From Lachnospiraceae bacterium (GTDB taxonomy: Bacteria; Bacillota; Clostridia; Lachnospirales; Lachnospiraceae): a stretch of DNA of 35,576 nucleotides. Every line of letters starts with the position of its first letter. Within the stretch, counting starts at the first letter, position 1. The stretch is taken from the NCBI GenBank assembly GCA_022766905.1, contig JALEPU010000156.1, positions 1 to 35,576 of the forward strand, given 5' to 3'. This document shows, in pieces, positions 1 to 7,259 of the stretch. Below the pieces are notes generated by a model that worked only from the letters and a program-made list of their open reading frames with translations, searched no databases and had not been told where the DNA came from. A program made the translations under genes and the position numbers.

Positions 1-747
1 CCCAAGAGCCGCAATATGTTTCATTCTCTTACCACTACACTTCATCGCCGATTTTTTCAGACGAATGATCGTTTTTTTTCCGGTTAGAAAACGGAGGGTC
101 CATAAAGCTGCACTAAACTGAGAAATCACCGTAGCCAAAGCAGCTCCCTGTACATCCATGTGAAGCACAAAAATAAAAACAGGATCTAAAATAACATTCA
201 AAACTGCGCCAATCGCCACTGTGGCCATTCCGGTTTTTCCAAATCCCTGAGCATTGATAAAGCTATTCAGACCCAGGCTTAACATCACAAATACGCTTCC
301 CAGAAGATAAATGGTAATATAAGAATCCGCATAAGGCATGGTGTCTTTGCTGGCACCAAGAAGCCATAATAAAGGCGTTTTAAAAATCAGGCCTGATATG
401 GTAAGAATAATCCCCAAAGCCAGGAGCATGACAAAAGAATTACCAAGAATCAACTCCGCTTCTTTTTCATTTCCTTTTCCCCGTTCAATCGAAAAAAGAG
501 GAGCCCCTCCCATTCCTACCAGATTGGCAAACGCAATGACAATGGTAAGGATTGGGAAACAGACTCCAAGCCCGGTCAGCGACAAAGTCGCATGTTCCGG
601 AATTCTTCCGATATAGATTCGGTCCACAATGTTATAAAGTACATTAATAAGCTGTGCCAAAGTCATTGGCACAGCCAGTTTAATAATATTCGAAAGTACA
701 CTTCCTCTGGAAAAATCCTGTGTAGAAGTTTGTCTCTTTCTACTCAT
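1..747 (-). CDS. MATE family multidrug/Na+ efflux transporter (partial, C-terminus beyond window)
   Basis: Translating the minus strand from the ATG at 747 gives 249 open codons that run off the window edge. The N-terminal 249 residues are strongly hydrophobic, with MATE-like stretches near the start (LAVPMTLAQLINVLYNIVDR) and a later segment GAVLNVILDPVFIF, the family hallmark; full-length members have about 440-460 residues and 12 membrane helices. MATE proteins are inner-membrane antiporters that export cationic drugs or metabolites using H+ or Na+ gradients. The start overlaps the stop of the small Feo protein by 8 nt (740-747). There is no separate Shine-Dalgarno of good quality, and an in-frame stop lies upstream at 763-765, so translation is probably coupled. 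Co-transcription with feoAB is inferred. The substrate cannot be told from the sequence. Confidence 0.9.
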   Translation of the reverse strand, partial: MSRKRQTSTQDFSRGSVLSNIIKLAVPMTLAQLINVLYNIVDRIYIGRIPEHATLSLTGLGVCFPILTIVIAFANLVGMGGAPLFSIERGKGNEKEAELILGNSFVMLLALGIILTISGLIFKTPLLWLLGASKDTMPYADSYITIYLLGSVFVMLSLGLNSFINAQGFGKTGMATVAIGAVLNVILDPVFIFVLHMDVQGAALATVISQFSAALWTLRFLTGKKTIIRLKKSAMKCSGKRMKHIAALG

Positions 748-892
748 CCCTTTTACTGCATTTTATTTTAGAAGGGCAGTCCTGGCAGCCACAGCTGCAG
801 AACTTTCCTTCTTTGATCTGTTTTTTCTTGTTCATTATAACATATATGCTGTAAATAGCAATGAGAACCAAAATAAGAATCGTTGCTGCCAT
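740..892 (-). CDS. FeoB-associated Cys-rich membrane protein (50 aa)
   Basis: The start is the ATG at 892, preceded by AGGAGGCAGAT, a strong ribosome binding site lying just past the feoB stop. The 50-residue product has one N-terminal hydrophobic helix (residues about 3-20), a Lys-rich turn (NKKKQIKEGK) and a cysteine cluster CSCGCQDC followed by one further Cys. This is the layout of the small FeoB-associated Cys-rich proteins found after feoB in many Firmicutes; these are thought to help Fe2+ uptake, possibly like FeoC, but the mechanism is not established. It lies 9 nt after feoB and overlaps the MATE gene by 8 nt. Size, cysteine pattern and position agree, so I am confident of the family and less so of the function. 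Confidence 0.88.
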   Translation of the reverse strand: MAATILILVLIAIYSIYVIMNKKKQIKEGKFCSCGCQDCPSKIKCSKRDE

Positions 893-901
893 ATCTGCCT
901 C

Positions 902-2947
902 CTATCCAAGTATCAAACTTCCAATCTGAAATACCAAAGTTGCCATGATCCAGGCAATCAAAAGCTGAAAAACAATCACTCCCGCAGTAAACTTCCTGCT
1001 TCCTGACTCTCTTCGAATTGTTGCAATCGTTGCCGCACAAGGAATATAGAGGAGACAAAAAACCATCAATGCGTAGGCATTTAAGGCTCCAAAACCGATA
1101 GAGGCCAAAAGCCCGGATAAGGTTGCCATACCTGCTTTGGATGCTACATTTCCAATTCCAAACAAAACAGCTGTACTGGAAACAACCACTTCCTTCGCTG
1201 CAATACCGGAAATCAGGGCCAGAATGATCTGCCAGTATCCAAGTCCGGTTGGTTTAAAAATCGGAACCAGAACTCTTCCTGCCATTGCTCCAAAACTTTC
1301 CGTCATCTCTGTGGTATATCCACCCGGTCCAAAATTCAGCACAAACCACATGATGATAGAAGCAATAAAAATGGTTGTCCCTGCTTTTGTCAGATAATCC
1401 TTTACCTTTTCCCAGACATAGATCGAAATCGAATGAGCATTTGGGGATTTATATTCCGGAAGCTCAATCAGCAGCATCCGGTCATCTTCTTTTTTATCTA
1501 ATAATTTCATAATAAAGGCCACAAAAATTGCCATCAAAACTCCAATCAGATACATAGAGTAAGCGGCCAGCATGGCATGTTTTTCAAAAAACATGTCGCA
1601 GAACAATACATAAATCGGCAGTCTGGCGCTGCAGGACATAAACGGTGTAATAATCATGGTCTTAAACTTATCCCGTCTATGTTCTAACGTTCTCGTTGCC
1701 ATAATTGCCGGTACCGTACATCCAAATCCGAGAAGCATCGGGATAAAGGCCCTGCCGGACAATCCGATTCTTCCCATAATACTGTCCATCACATAGGCAA
1801 CCCTTGCCATATATCCACTGTCTTCCAACAGAGCAAGGGCAAGGAACAAGATAAAAATATTGGGAAGGAAGGTAAGAATTCCGCCTACCCCGGAAATAAT
1901 GCCGTCTACCACAAGAGAAATGACAGGAGCTCCTACATGAAGCCCTGTAAGCAAAGTCCTGACACTTTCACTAAACCAGCCCAGAAAGACTTCAAAATAT
2001 CCTTTTAACCAATCTCCTATCGTAAAGGTAAAAAAGAATACTGCCGCCATAATCAGCAAAAAGCAGGGAAGTCCAAGAATCGGATGTGTCAACAGGGCAT
2101 CGATCTTATCGGTCCGTTCTTCCTTTGCGCTTTTATTTACCAGGCATTCTCCGATGATTTCTTCAATAAAAGAAAATTTTTCATTGATAATTCTTTTTTC
2201 ATAGTCCTGGCTCAGAATATCTTTGTAGTCAGCCGGATATTTTTCCAGAATTTCTTTGTCCTTTTCCAACACCTTGATTGCATGCCAGCGATAATTACTC
2301 ATATCCGGATAATTCTTTTCCAGAATCTCCATTACAGTATCGATCTTATCCTCAATCTCATCACTGTACACCATAGCATACTGTTTATGATGATTATGCT
2401 TGTGATGATGAATCTGATTGTCATGATGATGAATAATCTTTTCTCCCACCATTTTATTCTTATGATGAGCAGCAGTATGAATCAAAATCTCCAGGCCTGT
2501 CTTCTTTCTGGCCGAAACCGGAACAACAGGGATTCCAAGCATCTCCGGTAATCGGTGAAGGTCAATCTCCATTCCCCGTTCCTCTACAATATCCATCATA
2601 TTAAGTGCCAGAATCACCGGCTTTCCAAGCTCAATCAACTGTAACGTCAAATAAAGATTTCTCTCCAGGGCAGAGGCATCTGCCACATCTACGATTACAT
2701 CTACTTCATTGCTAAGTATATATTGACGGGATACCGTCTCTTCCATCGTGTAAGAAGTAAGACTGTATGTACCAGGAAGGTCTACCAGCTTATAGATATG
2801 GTCATGATATTTCATGGCTCCTTCTTTTTTCTCTACAGTAACACCTGGCCAGTTTGCCACTTTCAAATTGGCTCCTGTATAGTCATTAAACAAGGTTGTC
2901 TTACCACAGTTCGGATTTCCAATAAAACCAATTGTCATTTCTTCCAT
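902..2947 (-). CDS. feoB: Ferrous iron transport protein B
   Basis: 681 residues. The N-terminal G domain shows P-loop GNPNCGKTT (residues 10-18), G3 DLPGTYS (about 57-63), G4 NMMD (116-119) and G5 SAR (about 145-147). A helical guanine-dissociation-inhibitor-like region follows, then the polytopic Gate domains with the conserved FLPNIFILF and GCTVPAIMATR segments. FeoB imports Fe2+ across the cytoplasmic membrane in anaerobes. It starts 2 nt after feoA, with AGAGGTATAGAG as ribosome binding site. An unusual His-rich insert (about residues 161-188, with IHHH and HNHH runs) lies between G5 and the helical region and could bind metal. At 681 residues it is slightly shorter than enterobacterial FeoB (about 770). 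Confidence 0.98.
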   Translation of the reverse strand: MEEMTIGFIGNPNCGKTTLFNDYTGANLKVANWPGVTVEKKEGAMKYHDHIYKLVDLPGTYSLTSYTMEETVSRQYILSNEVDVIVDVADASALERNLYLTLQLIELGKPVILALNMMDIVEERGMEIDLHRLPEMLGIPVVPVSARKKTGLEILIHTAAHHKNKMVGEKIIHHHDNQIHHHKHNHHKQYAMVYSDEIEDKIDTVMEILEKNYPDMSNYRWHAIKVLEKDKEILEKYPADYKDILSQDYEKRIINEKFSFIEEIIGECLVNKSAKEERTDKIDALLTHPILGLPCFLLIMAAVFFFTFTIGDWLKGYFEVFLGWFSESVRTLLTGLHVGAPVISLVVDGIISGVGGILTFLPNIFILFLALALLEDSGYMARVAYVMDSIMGRIGLSGRAFIPMLLGFGCTVPAIMATRTLEHRRDKFKTMIITPFMSCSARLPIYVLFCDMFFEKHAMLAAYSMYLIGVLMAIFVAFIMKLLDKKEDDRMLLIELPEYKSPNAHSISIYVWEKVKDYLTKAGTTIFIASIIMWFVLNFGPGGYTTEMTESFGAMAGRVLVPIFKPTGLGYWQIILALISGIAAKEVVVSSTAVLFGIGNVASKAGMATLSGLLASIGFGALNAYALMVFCLLYIPCAATIATIRRESGSRKFTAGVIVFQLLIAWIMATLVFQIGSLILG

Positions 2948-2949
2948 CT

Positions 2950-3171
2950 CTATACCTCTTTCACAGTGATATTTTCTGCGATTTTCTGTCCCAGAGCAAA
3001 TCGGCTTCCCCGAATCTTTACAATAATCGCCCCTCGCTTTTTATTATTCATAATCAACACATGGCTGCCTTCGGTTAAGCCGAGAACTTCCAGCCGCCGT
3101 TCTGTATCCAGGGGAAGCGTCATTGTAACGACTTCATAATCGGCTCCATCTTTTCCGTCTTTTAATCTCAT
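2950..3171 (-). CDS. feoA: Ferrous iron transport protein A
   Basis: A 73-residue SH3-like FeoA core domain. It contains the typical block in which residues 25-46 (ERRLEVLGLTEGSHVLIMNN) precede a G-A-I-I-V-K-I-RGSRFALG segment, ending in an ITVKEV tail. FeoA is a small cytosolic partner that supports FeoB-driven Fe2+ import. It is the first gene of the feoA-feoB-Cys-rich-MATE string. The ATG at 3171 has an AGGAGAATGAAAC leader; a nearby upstream ATG at 3178 is in another frame. A sigma-A-type promoter and a Fur-like box lie directly upstream (3190-3245), which suggests iron repression. Confidence 0.96.
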   Translation of the reverse strand: MRLKDGKDGADYEVVTMTLPLDTERRLEVLGLTEGSHVLIMNNKKRGAIIVKIRGSRFALGQKIAENITVKEV

Positions 3172-3189
3172 GTTTCATTCTCCTCTTAT

Positions 3190-3204
3190 TGATATTGATT
3201 ATCA
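3190..3204. promoter_or_regulatory. Fur-like box upstream of feoA
   Basis: The plus strand reads TGATATTGATTATCA, a 7-1-7 inverted repeat with one mismatch to the Bacillus-type Fur consensus TGATAATnATTATCA. It lies just downstream of the feoA -10 element, where a bound repressor would block transcription. Iron-dependent control is inferred from sequence and context. Confidence 0.7.
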
Positions 3205-3216
3205 AATACATTTAGC

Positions 3217-3245
3217 ATTATAACAGGGAAATAATAAAAATGCAA
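3217..3245 (-). promoter_or_regulatory. Sigma-A-type promoter of feoAB
   Basis: On the minus strand TTGCAT (3245-3240) and a perfect TATAAT (3222-3217) are separated by exactly 17 nt, about 45 nt upstream of the feoA start codon. The -35 is a weak match (3 of 6). No other gene could use it. Confidence 0.75.
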
Positions 3246-3259
3246 GAATTATCAGAATG

Positions 3260-3536
3260 CAGTTCTTTTGCCCCGCTTCGTTTTCTACTCCTCGCCTTCG
3301 CCTTTTCGCTCCAGCTCCTGCTCCAACTCGCCTCTTCGAGACTCAAACAGTCGCCCGCTGTCGCTGCCAGATGGCTCGTCATAACGAAAGTCTCGCAAAT
3401 GTCACGAGAACTGAAAACCTGTACAAGGTAATTTCTTCATTTGGCATTTGGCAATTTTGGTGGAATTTCCAAAACAGTGTCTGAAAGAATGCCGGACGGA
3501 AGTATTGTTTGAAAAGCAGCTCTCGTGGACTAGATA
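3260..3536. other. Gene-free region with inverted repeats
   Basis: No credible coding region: the short open frames have no ribosome binding site and no family signal. CAGTTCT (3260-3266) and AGAACTG (3407-3413) form a 7-bp inverted repeat enclosing a second one, CGAGACT (3337-3343) with AGTCTCG (3389-3395). A further TTTTGG/CCAAAA hairpin lies near 3451-3475. The first part is C-rich on the plus strand, unlike the flanks. It may be part of a structured RNA or a decayed repeat; I recognise no family. Confidence 0.4.
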
Positions 3537-3672
3537 GAACCAGCAAAGGAAAAACTCAGTATGAGTTTTTCTCAAACGTATAAAAGGGGCGAATCTGCAA
3601 CATATGATATGCTGCAGATTCGCCCTTTTTATATTTGCTACAATCTGTCCGAAGGACAGATTGTGCTGGTTC
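3537..3672. repeat. Nested multi-hairpin element
   Basis: An outer perfect 9-bp inverted repeat, GAACCAGCA (3537-3545) with TGCTGGTTC (3664-3672), encloses three separate hairpins. These are a 9-bp stem with 5-nt loop (3549-3571), a 13-bp stem (3587-3599 with 3613-3625) flanked by A and T runs, and a perfect 10-bp stem with 3-nt loop (3641-3663). The arrangement resembles a four-way junction. I do not recognise it as a known RNA family. Confidence 0.6.
3582..3630. terminator. Bidirectional intrinsic terminator
   Basis: GGGCGAATCTGCA (3587-3599) pairs perfectly with TGCAGATTCGCCC (3613-3625). TTTTT follows on the plus strand and TTTTAT on the minus strand. It would end minus-strand transcripts from the Gfo/Idh gene. 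Confidence 0.8.
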
Positions 3673-3713
3673 TTTCGTAATTCTTTCTATTACCGGAACG
3701 GAATCATGGGCAA

Positions 3714-4697
3714 TTACTCCCTGTCATCTGCCGGAAAATGAATCCTCATCTTTTTCCTTGCTTCTTCCATAACAGTAGCAGCATTCATCGATGCTTTTTC
3801 ATAAACATACGGAGATTTTTCTCCCTTCACCATAGCAATGAATGCCCGAACTTCATATTCCATGTTATTATCCTGCTGGTCAAAATGGACTACTTCCTTG
3901 AATCCATTGTTGTACCGGACGGTAATGTCTTTCGTAGAAGCAATCTCTGTGATCAACATGGAAGCTTCCTCTCCCTGAATCTCACTTGGAAGTGCGGAAT
4001 AATTTACCTTTGAATAATGGACCTCTCCGATCATATGATCATATTGGAGCAGAACAGTTCCTGCTGCGTCTACCCCATTGTCCAAAAACGTGCTGACCCC
4101 TTGTACATCACTTGGAAGCCCAAATAAAAATACCATTGGATAGATGCAGTAACAACCTAAATCCATCAACGCACCATTAGACAGTTCCGGGCGAAAGGCG
4201 TTCTCAATAATTCCCTTTTTATAATTATTATATCGTCTGGAATACTGATTATAACAAAAACTTACTCTTCGGATAGTTCCCAGCTTCTTCATATAACTGC
4301 GGATCTTCATAAATTCCGGAGCAAAAACAGAACGCATTGCTTCTAACAGTACTACATTGTTCTCTCTTGCACAGTCAAACATTCTGGAAGCTTCCTTCAC
4401 ATTGGATGCAAGGGGCTTTTCACAAAGTACATGCTTCTTGTGTTGCAACATCAGCATTGTCTGTTCATAATGACAGCAGTTCGGACTTGCAATATAAACA
4501 GCATCAAATGTGTCACTGTTTGCAAACTCTTCTAAATCATCAAAAAAATGGGTTGCCCCGTAAGGGGTTCCAAATGCCTCTGCTCTCTTCTTATCTCTGG
4601 AATAAACTGCTGTAAGCTGAAAATCCCGGATTCCTGTTGTGATGCTAAGCAGCCATTCTGTTACAAAATTTGTTCCAATAATACCAAAACGAATCAT
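3714..4697 (-). CDS. Gfo/Idh/MocA family NAD(P)-dependent oxidoreductase
   Basis: 327 residues. An N-terminal Rossmann fold starts with FGIIGTNFVTE (residues 4-14), followed by the family motif CEKPLASN with EKP at 93-95. The C-terminal alpha/beta domain includes a GALMDLGCYCIYP segment typical of the sugar dehydrogenase members. These enzymes oxidise or reduce sugars, inositols or related pyranoses using NAD(P); the exact substrate is not readable here. The ATG has GGAGTTGGGTT as ribosome binding site. It is a single-gene unit: a hairpin terminator follows it, and tRNA-Gly diverges upstream. No sugar genes are directly beside it, although a broken sugar-type cassette lies beyond the tRNA. 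Confidence 0.92.
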   Translation of the reverse strand: MIRFGIIGTNFVTEWLLSITTGIRDFQLTAVYSRDKKRAEAFGTPYGATHFFDDLEEFANSDTFDAVYIASPNCCHYEQTMLMLQHKKHVLCEKPLASNVKEASRMFDCARENNVVLLEAMRSVFAPEFMKIRSYMKKLGTIRRVSFCYNQYSRRYNNYKKGIIENAFRPELSNGALMDLGCYCIYPMVFLFGLPSDVQGVSTFLDNGVDAAGTVLLQYDHMIGEVHYSKVNYSALPSEIQGEEASMLITEIASTKDITVRYNNGFKEVVHFDQQDNNMEYEVRAFIAMVKGEKSPYVYEKASMNAATVMEEARKKMRIHFPADDRE

Positions 4698-4741
4698 AAC
4701 CCAACTCCTACTATTATGTGCAAAAAAATGATAATTGTTCC

Positions 4742-4770
4742 TTGACAGATTTATTTTAACATGGTAATAT
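4742..4770 (+). promoter_or_regulatory. Promoter of tRNA-Gly
   Basis: A perfect TTGACA (4742-4747), a 17-nt spacer and TAATAT (4765-4770) place the start about 17 nt before the tRNA. Confidence 0.85.
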
Positions 4771-4793
4771 ATACCTTGTCAAATGACAGAGAT

Positions 4794-4866
4794 GCGATAG
4801 TGGCGTAGTTGGTAACGCGCGACCTTGCCAAGGTCGAGACCGCGGGTTCGAGCCCCGTCTATCGCT
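4794..4866 (+). tRNA. tRNA-Gly (anticodon GCC)
   Basis: A full cloverleaf can be folded by hand. The acceptor stem is GCGATAG/CTATCGC, the D arm is GCGT/ACGC, and the anticodon stem is CGACC/GGTCG with loop TTGCCAA, giving anticodon GCC. The T arm has loop TTCGAGC and the discriminator is U. Length is 73 nt and CCA is not encoded. It has its own promoter and terminator and stands alone. Confidence 0.98.
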
Positions 4867-4885
4867 TTTATTTTCCGCCACATAT

Positions 4886-4922
4886 AAAGAAAGGTTCCGT
4901 TTTTTTGCCGGAACCTTTCTTT
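4886..4922. terminator. Terminator after tRNA-Gly (bidirectional)
   Basis: A perfect 14-bp stem (4886-4899 with 4909-4922) has a T-rich 9-nt loop and T runs on both sides. It ends the tRNA transcript on the plus strand and faces the end of the truncated binding-protein gene on the minus strand. Confidence 0.85.
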
Positions 4923-4950
4923 TATTATTGTTTTTCATGTATGAAACATT

Positions 4951-5658
4951 TTATAACCAGGTTTCCATTAAAATCACATCAAAGTTGATCCCTTCTTCTA
5001 ATAGTTTCTGCATTTTAGGGAAAGTACGTTCTATCTGACCTTTTCCATCTTCTTTCGCAACCACTCGATACTCCGGTTTTCCTTCTATGCTATCCAAAAA
5101 ACCCTGTATTCTCTCCTGTGCGGATTTCGCGTTAGGATGAATAATTAAAACGATATCTGCCTTGCTTTTTAAATTCATCATGTGAACGGCACATTGGACA
5201 CCAGCATTATAGTTATCCGACACAATCGTACAAGCCACCAATTTGTTATCATACACAGGGGTATCTACAACAATAACCGGAATTCCTGCTTTTTTTGCAC
5301 TTTGTAAAGCCGGTTCCACGCTCATCCAATCAACAGGATTTAAAAAAATAGCATCCACATTCCTCTCTATAAGCTGTTCGATCTCTTCATTTTGTTTTTT
5401 CTGATCCAGCGCCGGATCAAGGGTAATAAGCCGGTCTCCATTGTCTTCGACAACAGTTCGAATCTCGTCGTTCAAGACGGAATAAAATTGATTATTCATA
5501 GTCATATATGTAGCACCAAACACTTTTGTCTTCATGAAGCTTCCTTCCAGCCTTTCATACGTAAGAAAAATATCCATATATAAGAACAAAACCAGCCCAA
5601 ACAGACAGAGAATCAGCACTGTATTTAAAAATCTTCCCTTGTCTTTATCCTCTTTCAC
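4951..5658 (-). pseudogene. Sugar ABC-type substrate-binding protein (periplasmic-binding type 1), C-terminally truncated
   Basis: 235 residues from the GTG at 5658. I prefer this start because AGAGGATAAG precedes it and it sits 1 nt after the HAD stop; an ATG at 5703 (250 residues) has no ribosome binding site and overlaps the HAD gene by 44 nt. A hydrophobic anchor (RFLNTVLILCLFGLVLFLY) is followed by a RbsB-like domain, including DAIFLNPVDW and AGIPVIVVDTPV, which binds sugars outside the cell. The domain stops inside lobe II at FDVILMETWL. Intact relatives have about 300-350 residues and close with further strands and the hinge return, so roughly 80-100 residues are missing. The stop falls about 25 nt before the tRNA terminator. 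No permease or ATPase follows. Probably non-functional. Confidence 0.75.
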
Positions 5659-5659
5659 C

Positions 5660-6445
5660 TTATCCTCTTCTTTCCAGGTAAACACGTACTCCTTCTTCGT
5701 CATTTGTCAATGTAACAAAATCAGCGGCTTTTTTTATCTCGGAAACTGCATTTTCCATTGCAATTCCAGTATGAACATATTGTAACATTTCTAGGTCATT
5801 ATATCCATCCCCAAAAGCTATCATTTTTTCTCTTGGAATATGAAAATATTGTCCTACCATATGAACTGCGTTTGCTTTTGAAACCTGCTCGGACATAATC
5901 TCAAGATACGTGGGTTTGGAACGATACACAGAAACAGCCACCTTATCCCGAATTTCTTTTTCCATCTGTTTGATCACATCCGGAGATCCCATACAAAGGA
6001 TTTTATGTGTTTGGGAAAGGCATGCACTATCCCTTTGAAGTTTCATCGGTACAATGCCTGTAATCTCCGATTCCTGTAAAACCCAGGAATCACAAGGATC
6101 TTTTGCAAACCACTGATCATGACTGTATAGATTAAATGACAGCCTGTCTGAAGCCAGTTCCATAATTTGCTCCACCTTATTTTTCTCCATAGTCTGACTG
6201 AACAGACAGTTCTCCTTTTCATCCAGAATATAGGCACCACTATAACAAATCATAGGTGCCGGCACACCAATCTTATCCCGTATTCCTCTCATCCCCTCAG
6301 GCATTCTTGCAGAAACAAGGATAAAGATTTTATCCTCTTCCTGATAAATCTTTCGAAGCAGCTGAGCAGTCTGCTCCGGCACCTCGTGTTTGCTGTTTAA
6401 TAATGTTCCATCAATATCCGAAAAAATTAATCTATATTCTTCCAT
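5660..6445 (-). CDS. Cof-type HAD-IIB family phosphatase
   Basis: 261 residues from the ATG at 6445, chosen because GAGGAATAAT lies directly before it; an upstream ATG at 6478 lacks a site. HAD motif I is FSDIDGTLLNS (nucleophile and acid/base Asp at residues 10 and 12). Motif II is around ILVSARMP, and motif IV is MIAFGDGYNDLEML near residue 210. A C2-type cap lies between motifs II and III, as in the Cof family. These cytosolic enzymes dephosphorylate sugar phosphates or nucleotides; the substrate is not known here. The gene lies between a DeoR-type regulator remnant and a sugar-binding protein remnant, so it may be the last intact member of a sugar-utilisation operon. Confidence 0.92.
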   Translation of the reverse strand: MEEYRLIFSDIDGTLLNSKHEVPEQTAQLLRKIYQEEDKIFILVSARMPEGMRGIRDKIGVPAPMICYSGAYILDEKENCLFSQTMEKNKVEQIMELASDRLSFNLYSHDQWFAKDPCDSWVLQESEITGIVPMKLQRDSACLSQTHKILCMGSPDVIKQMEKEIRDKVAVSVYRSKPTYLEIMSEQVSKANAVHMVGQYFHIPREKMIAFGDGYNDLEMLQYVHTGIAMENAVSEIKKAADFVTLTNDEEGVRVYLERRG

Positions 6446-6502
6446 ATTATTCCTCATGTCTTTCTTTCTGTTATTCATTCTGTCATCTATTTTTCTTTAT
6501 TC

Positions 6503-7207
6503 TTACTTCCCGGCATAAATCAGGGAAACTCCTATCTCTGAAAAACGTTGTTCCCACTTTTTCCCAGGATTCGTCTCTGTAATAAACAAATCCACTTCTC
6601 CCCAGCCAATCCCCTTATATCTGCTTCTTTTTGAGAACTTCGTTACATCTGCCGCAACAATAACAAGGTCTGCTTTTTCGGATACAACCCGTTTTATCTG
6701 GGCATCTTCCTGATCCTCATAATACAGCCCGTCCTCCATACATGCCGCTGCTCCTAAAACAACTGCCTCAAAATGTACTTGTTGGATTTGTCTTAATGCA
6801 TCACCGCCGTAAAAAAAACGATTCTTACCATTCACTTTTCCACCAATCGCATGTAAATCAATGTCTTTTTCTTCTGACAAAATCAGAACATTATCCATCG
6901 AGTGAGTAAATATGGTTTTTCCTTTCAAATCCTCTTTATAAGATTCACACAGCAATCGTAATGTAGTAGAAGTATCCAGAAAACACATGTCTTTATCCTT
7001 CAGACATTCCCTTACCCTCTTTGCTATCCTCCTTTTTGCCTCTTCCTGTATACAGATTCTATCCTTATATTGTTCAATTCGACCGGTCAATTGGGGTAAA
7101 ATAATCCCACCATGGGTTCGATCAACCATCCCTGCTTCAGTAAGTTTTACAATGTCTCTTCTTGCTGTATCTCTCGATTTTTCAGTATTTCTAAGTATTT
7201 TTGCATG
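6503..7207 (-). pseudogene. DeoR/GlpR family transcriptional regulator, N-terminally truncated
   Basis: From about position 7207 the translation matches DeoR regulators: second half of the winged helix (AKILRNTEKSRDTARRDI), the TEAGMVDRTHGG wing, and a sugar-phosphate effector domain with DTSTTLRLLCE and AIGGKVNGKNRFFYGG. The usual first 25 or so residues are absent (an MxxEERxxxIxxxL helix and a V-S-V-x-E-L-A helix). The open frame continues upstream to an ATG at 7291, but that part reads through the 12-bp terminator hairpin of the preceding HAD gene and carries no DeoR similarity. No start codon with a ribosome binding site exists at 7207. I infer a deletion that fused the broken gene to that terminator. 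It probably once regulated the downstream sugar cassette. Confidence 0.72.
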
Positions 7208-7208
7208 C

Positions 7209-7256
7209 AAAAAGAGGAGAGAATCTACAGCATATATGCTGAGTATTCTCTCCTCT
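7209..7256 (-). terminator. Terminator of the phosphoglycolate-phosphatase-like gene
   Basis: A perfect 12-bp stem (7213-7224 with 7245-7256) encloses the palindrome AGCATATATGCT (7229-7240). TTTTT follows on the minus strand. It begins 3 nt after the stop codon of the upstream gene. Confidence 0.85.
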
Positions 7257-7259
7257 GCA

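Noticed and set aside
768-1058. 96-codon open frame on the minus strand overlapping the feoB end
   Set aside because: It is out of frame with feoB and with the small Cys-rich gene, and it has no family pattern. The 50-codon frame at 740-892 has a strong ribosome binding site and the expected cysteine cluster.
2084-2551. 155-codon open frame antisense to feoB
   Set aside because: It is a shadow of feoB; the composition reflects the reverse complement of the His-rich and Lys/Glu-rich codons, and there is no ribosome binding site.
3246-3680. tmRNA, RNase P RNA, 6S RNA or SRP RNA in the gene-free region
   Set aside because: I looked for a tag peptide reading frame, the RNase P core sequences and the SRP GGAA-loop motif on both strands and did not find them.
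4756-4938. 60-codon open frame opposite tRNA-Gly
   Set aside because: It is the antisense translation of the tRNA and its terminator.
7186-7206. Alternative ATG in another frame just after the terminator, before the DeoR remnant
   Set aside because: That frame stops after 19 codons and does not lead into the regulator domain, so it does not rescue the gene.
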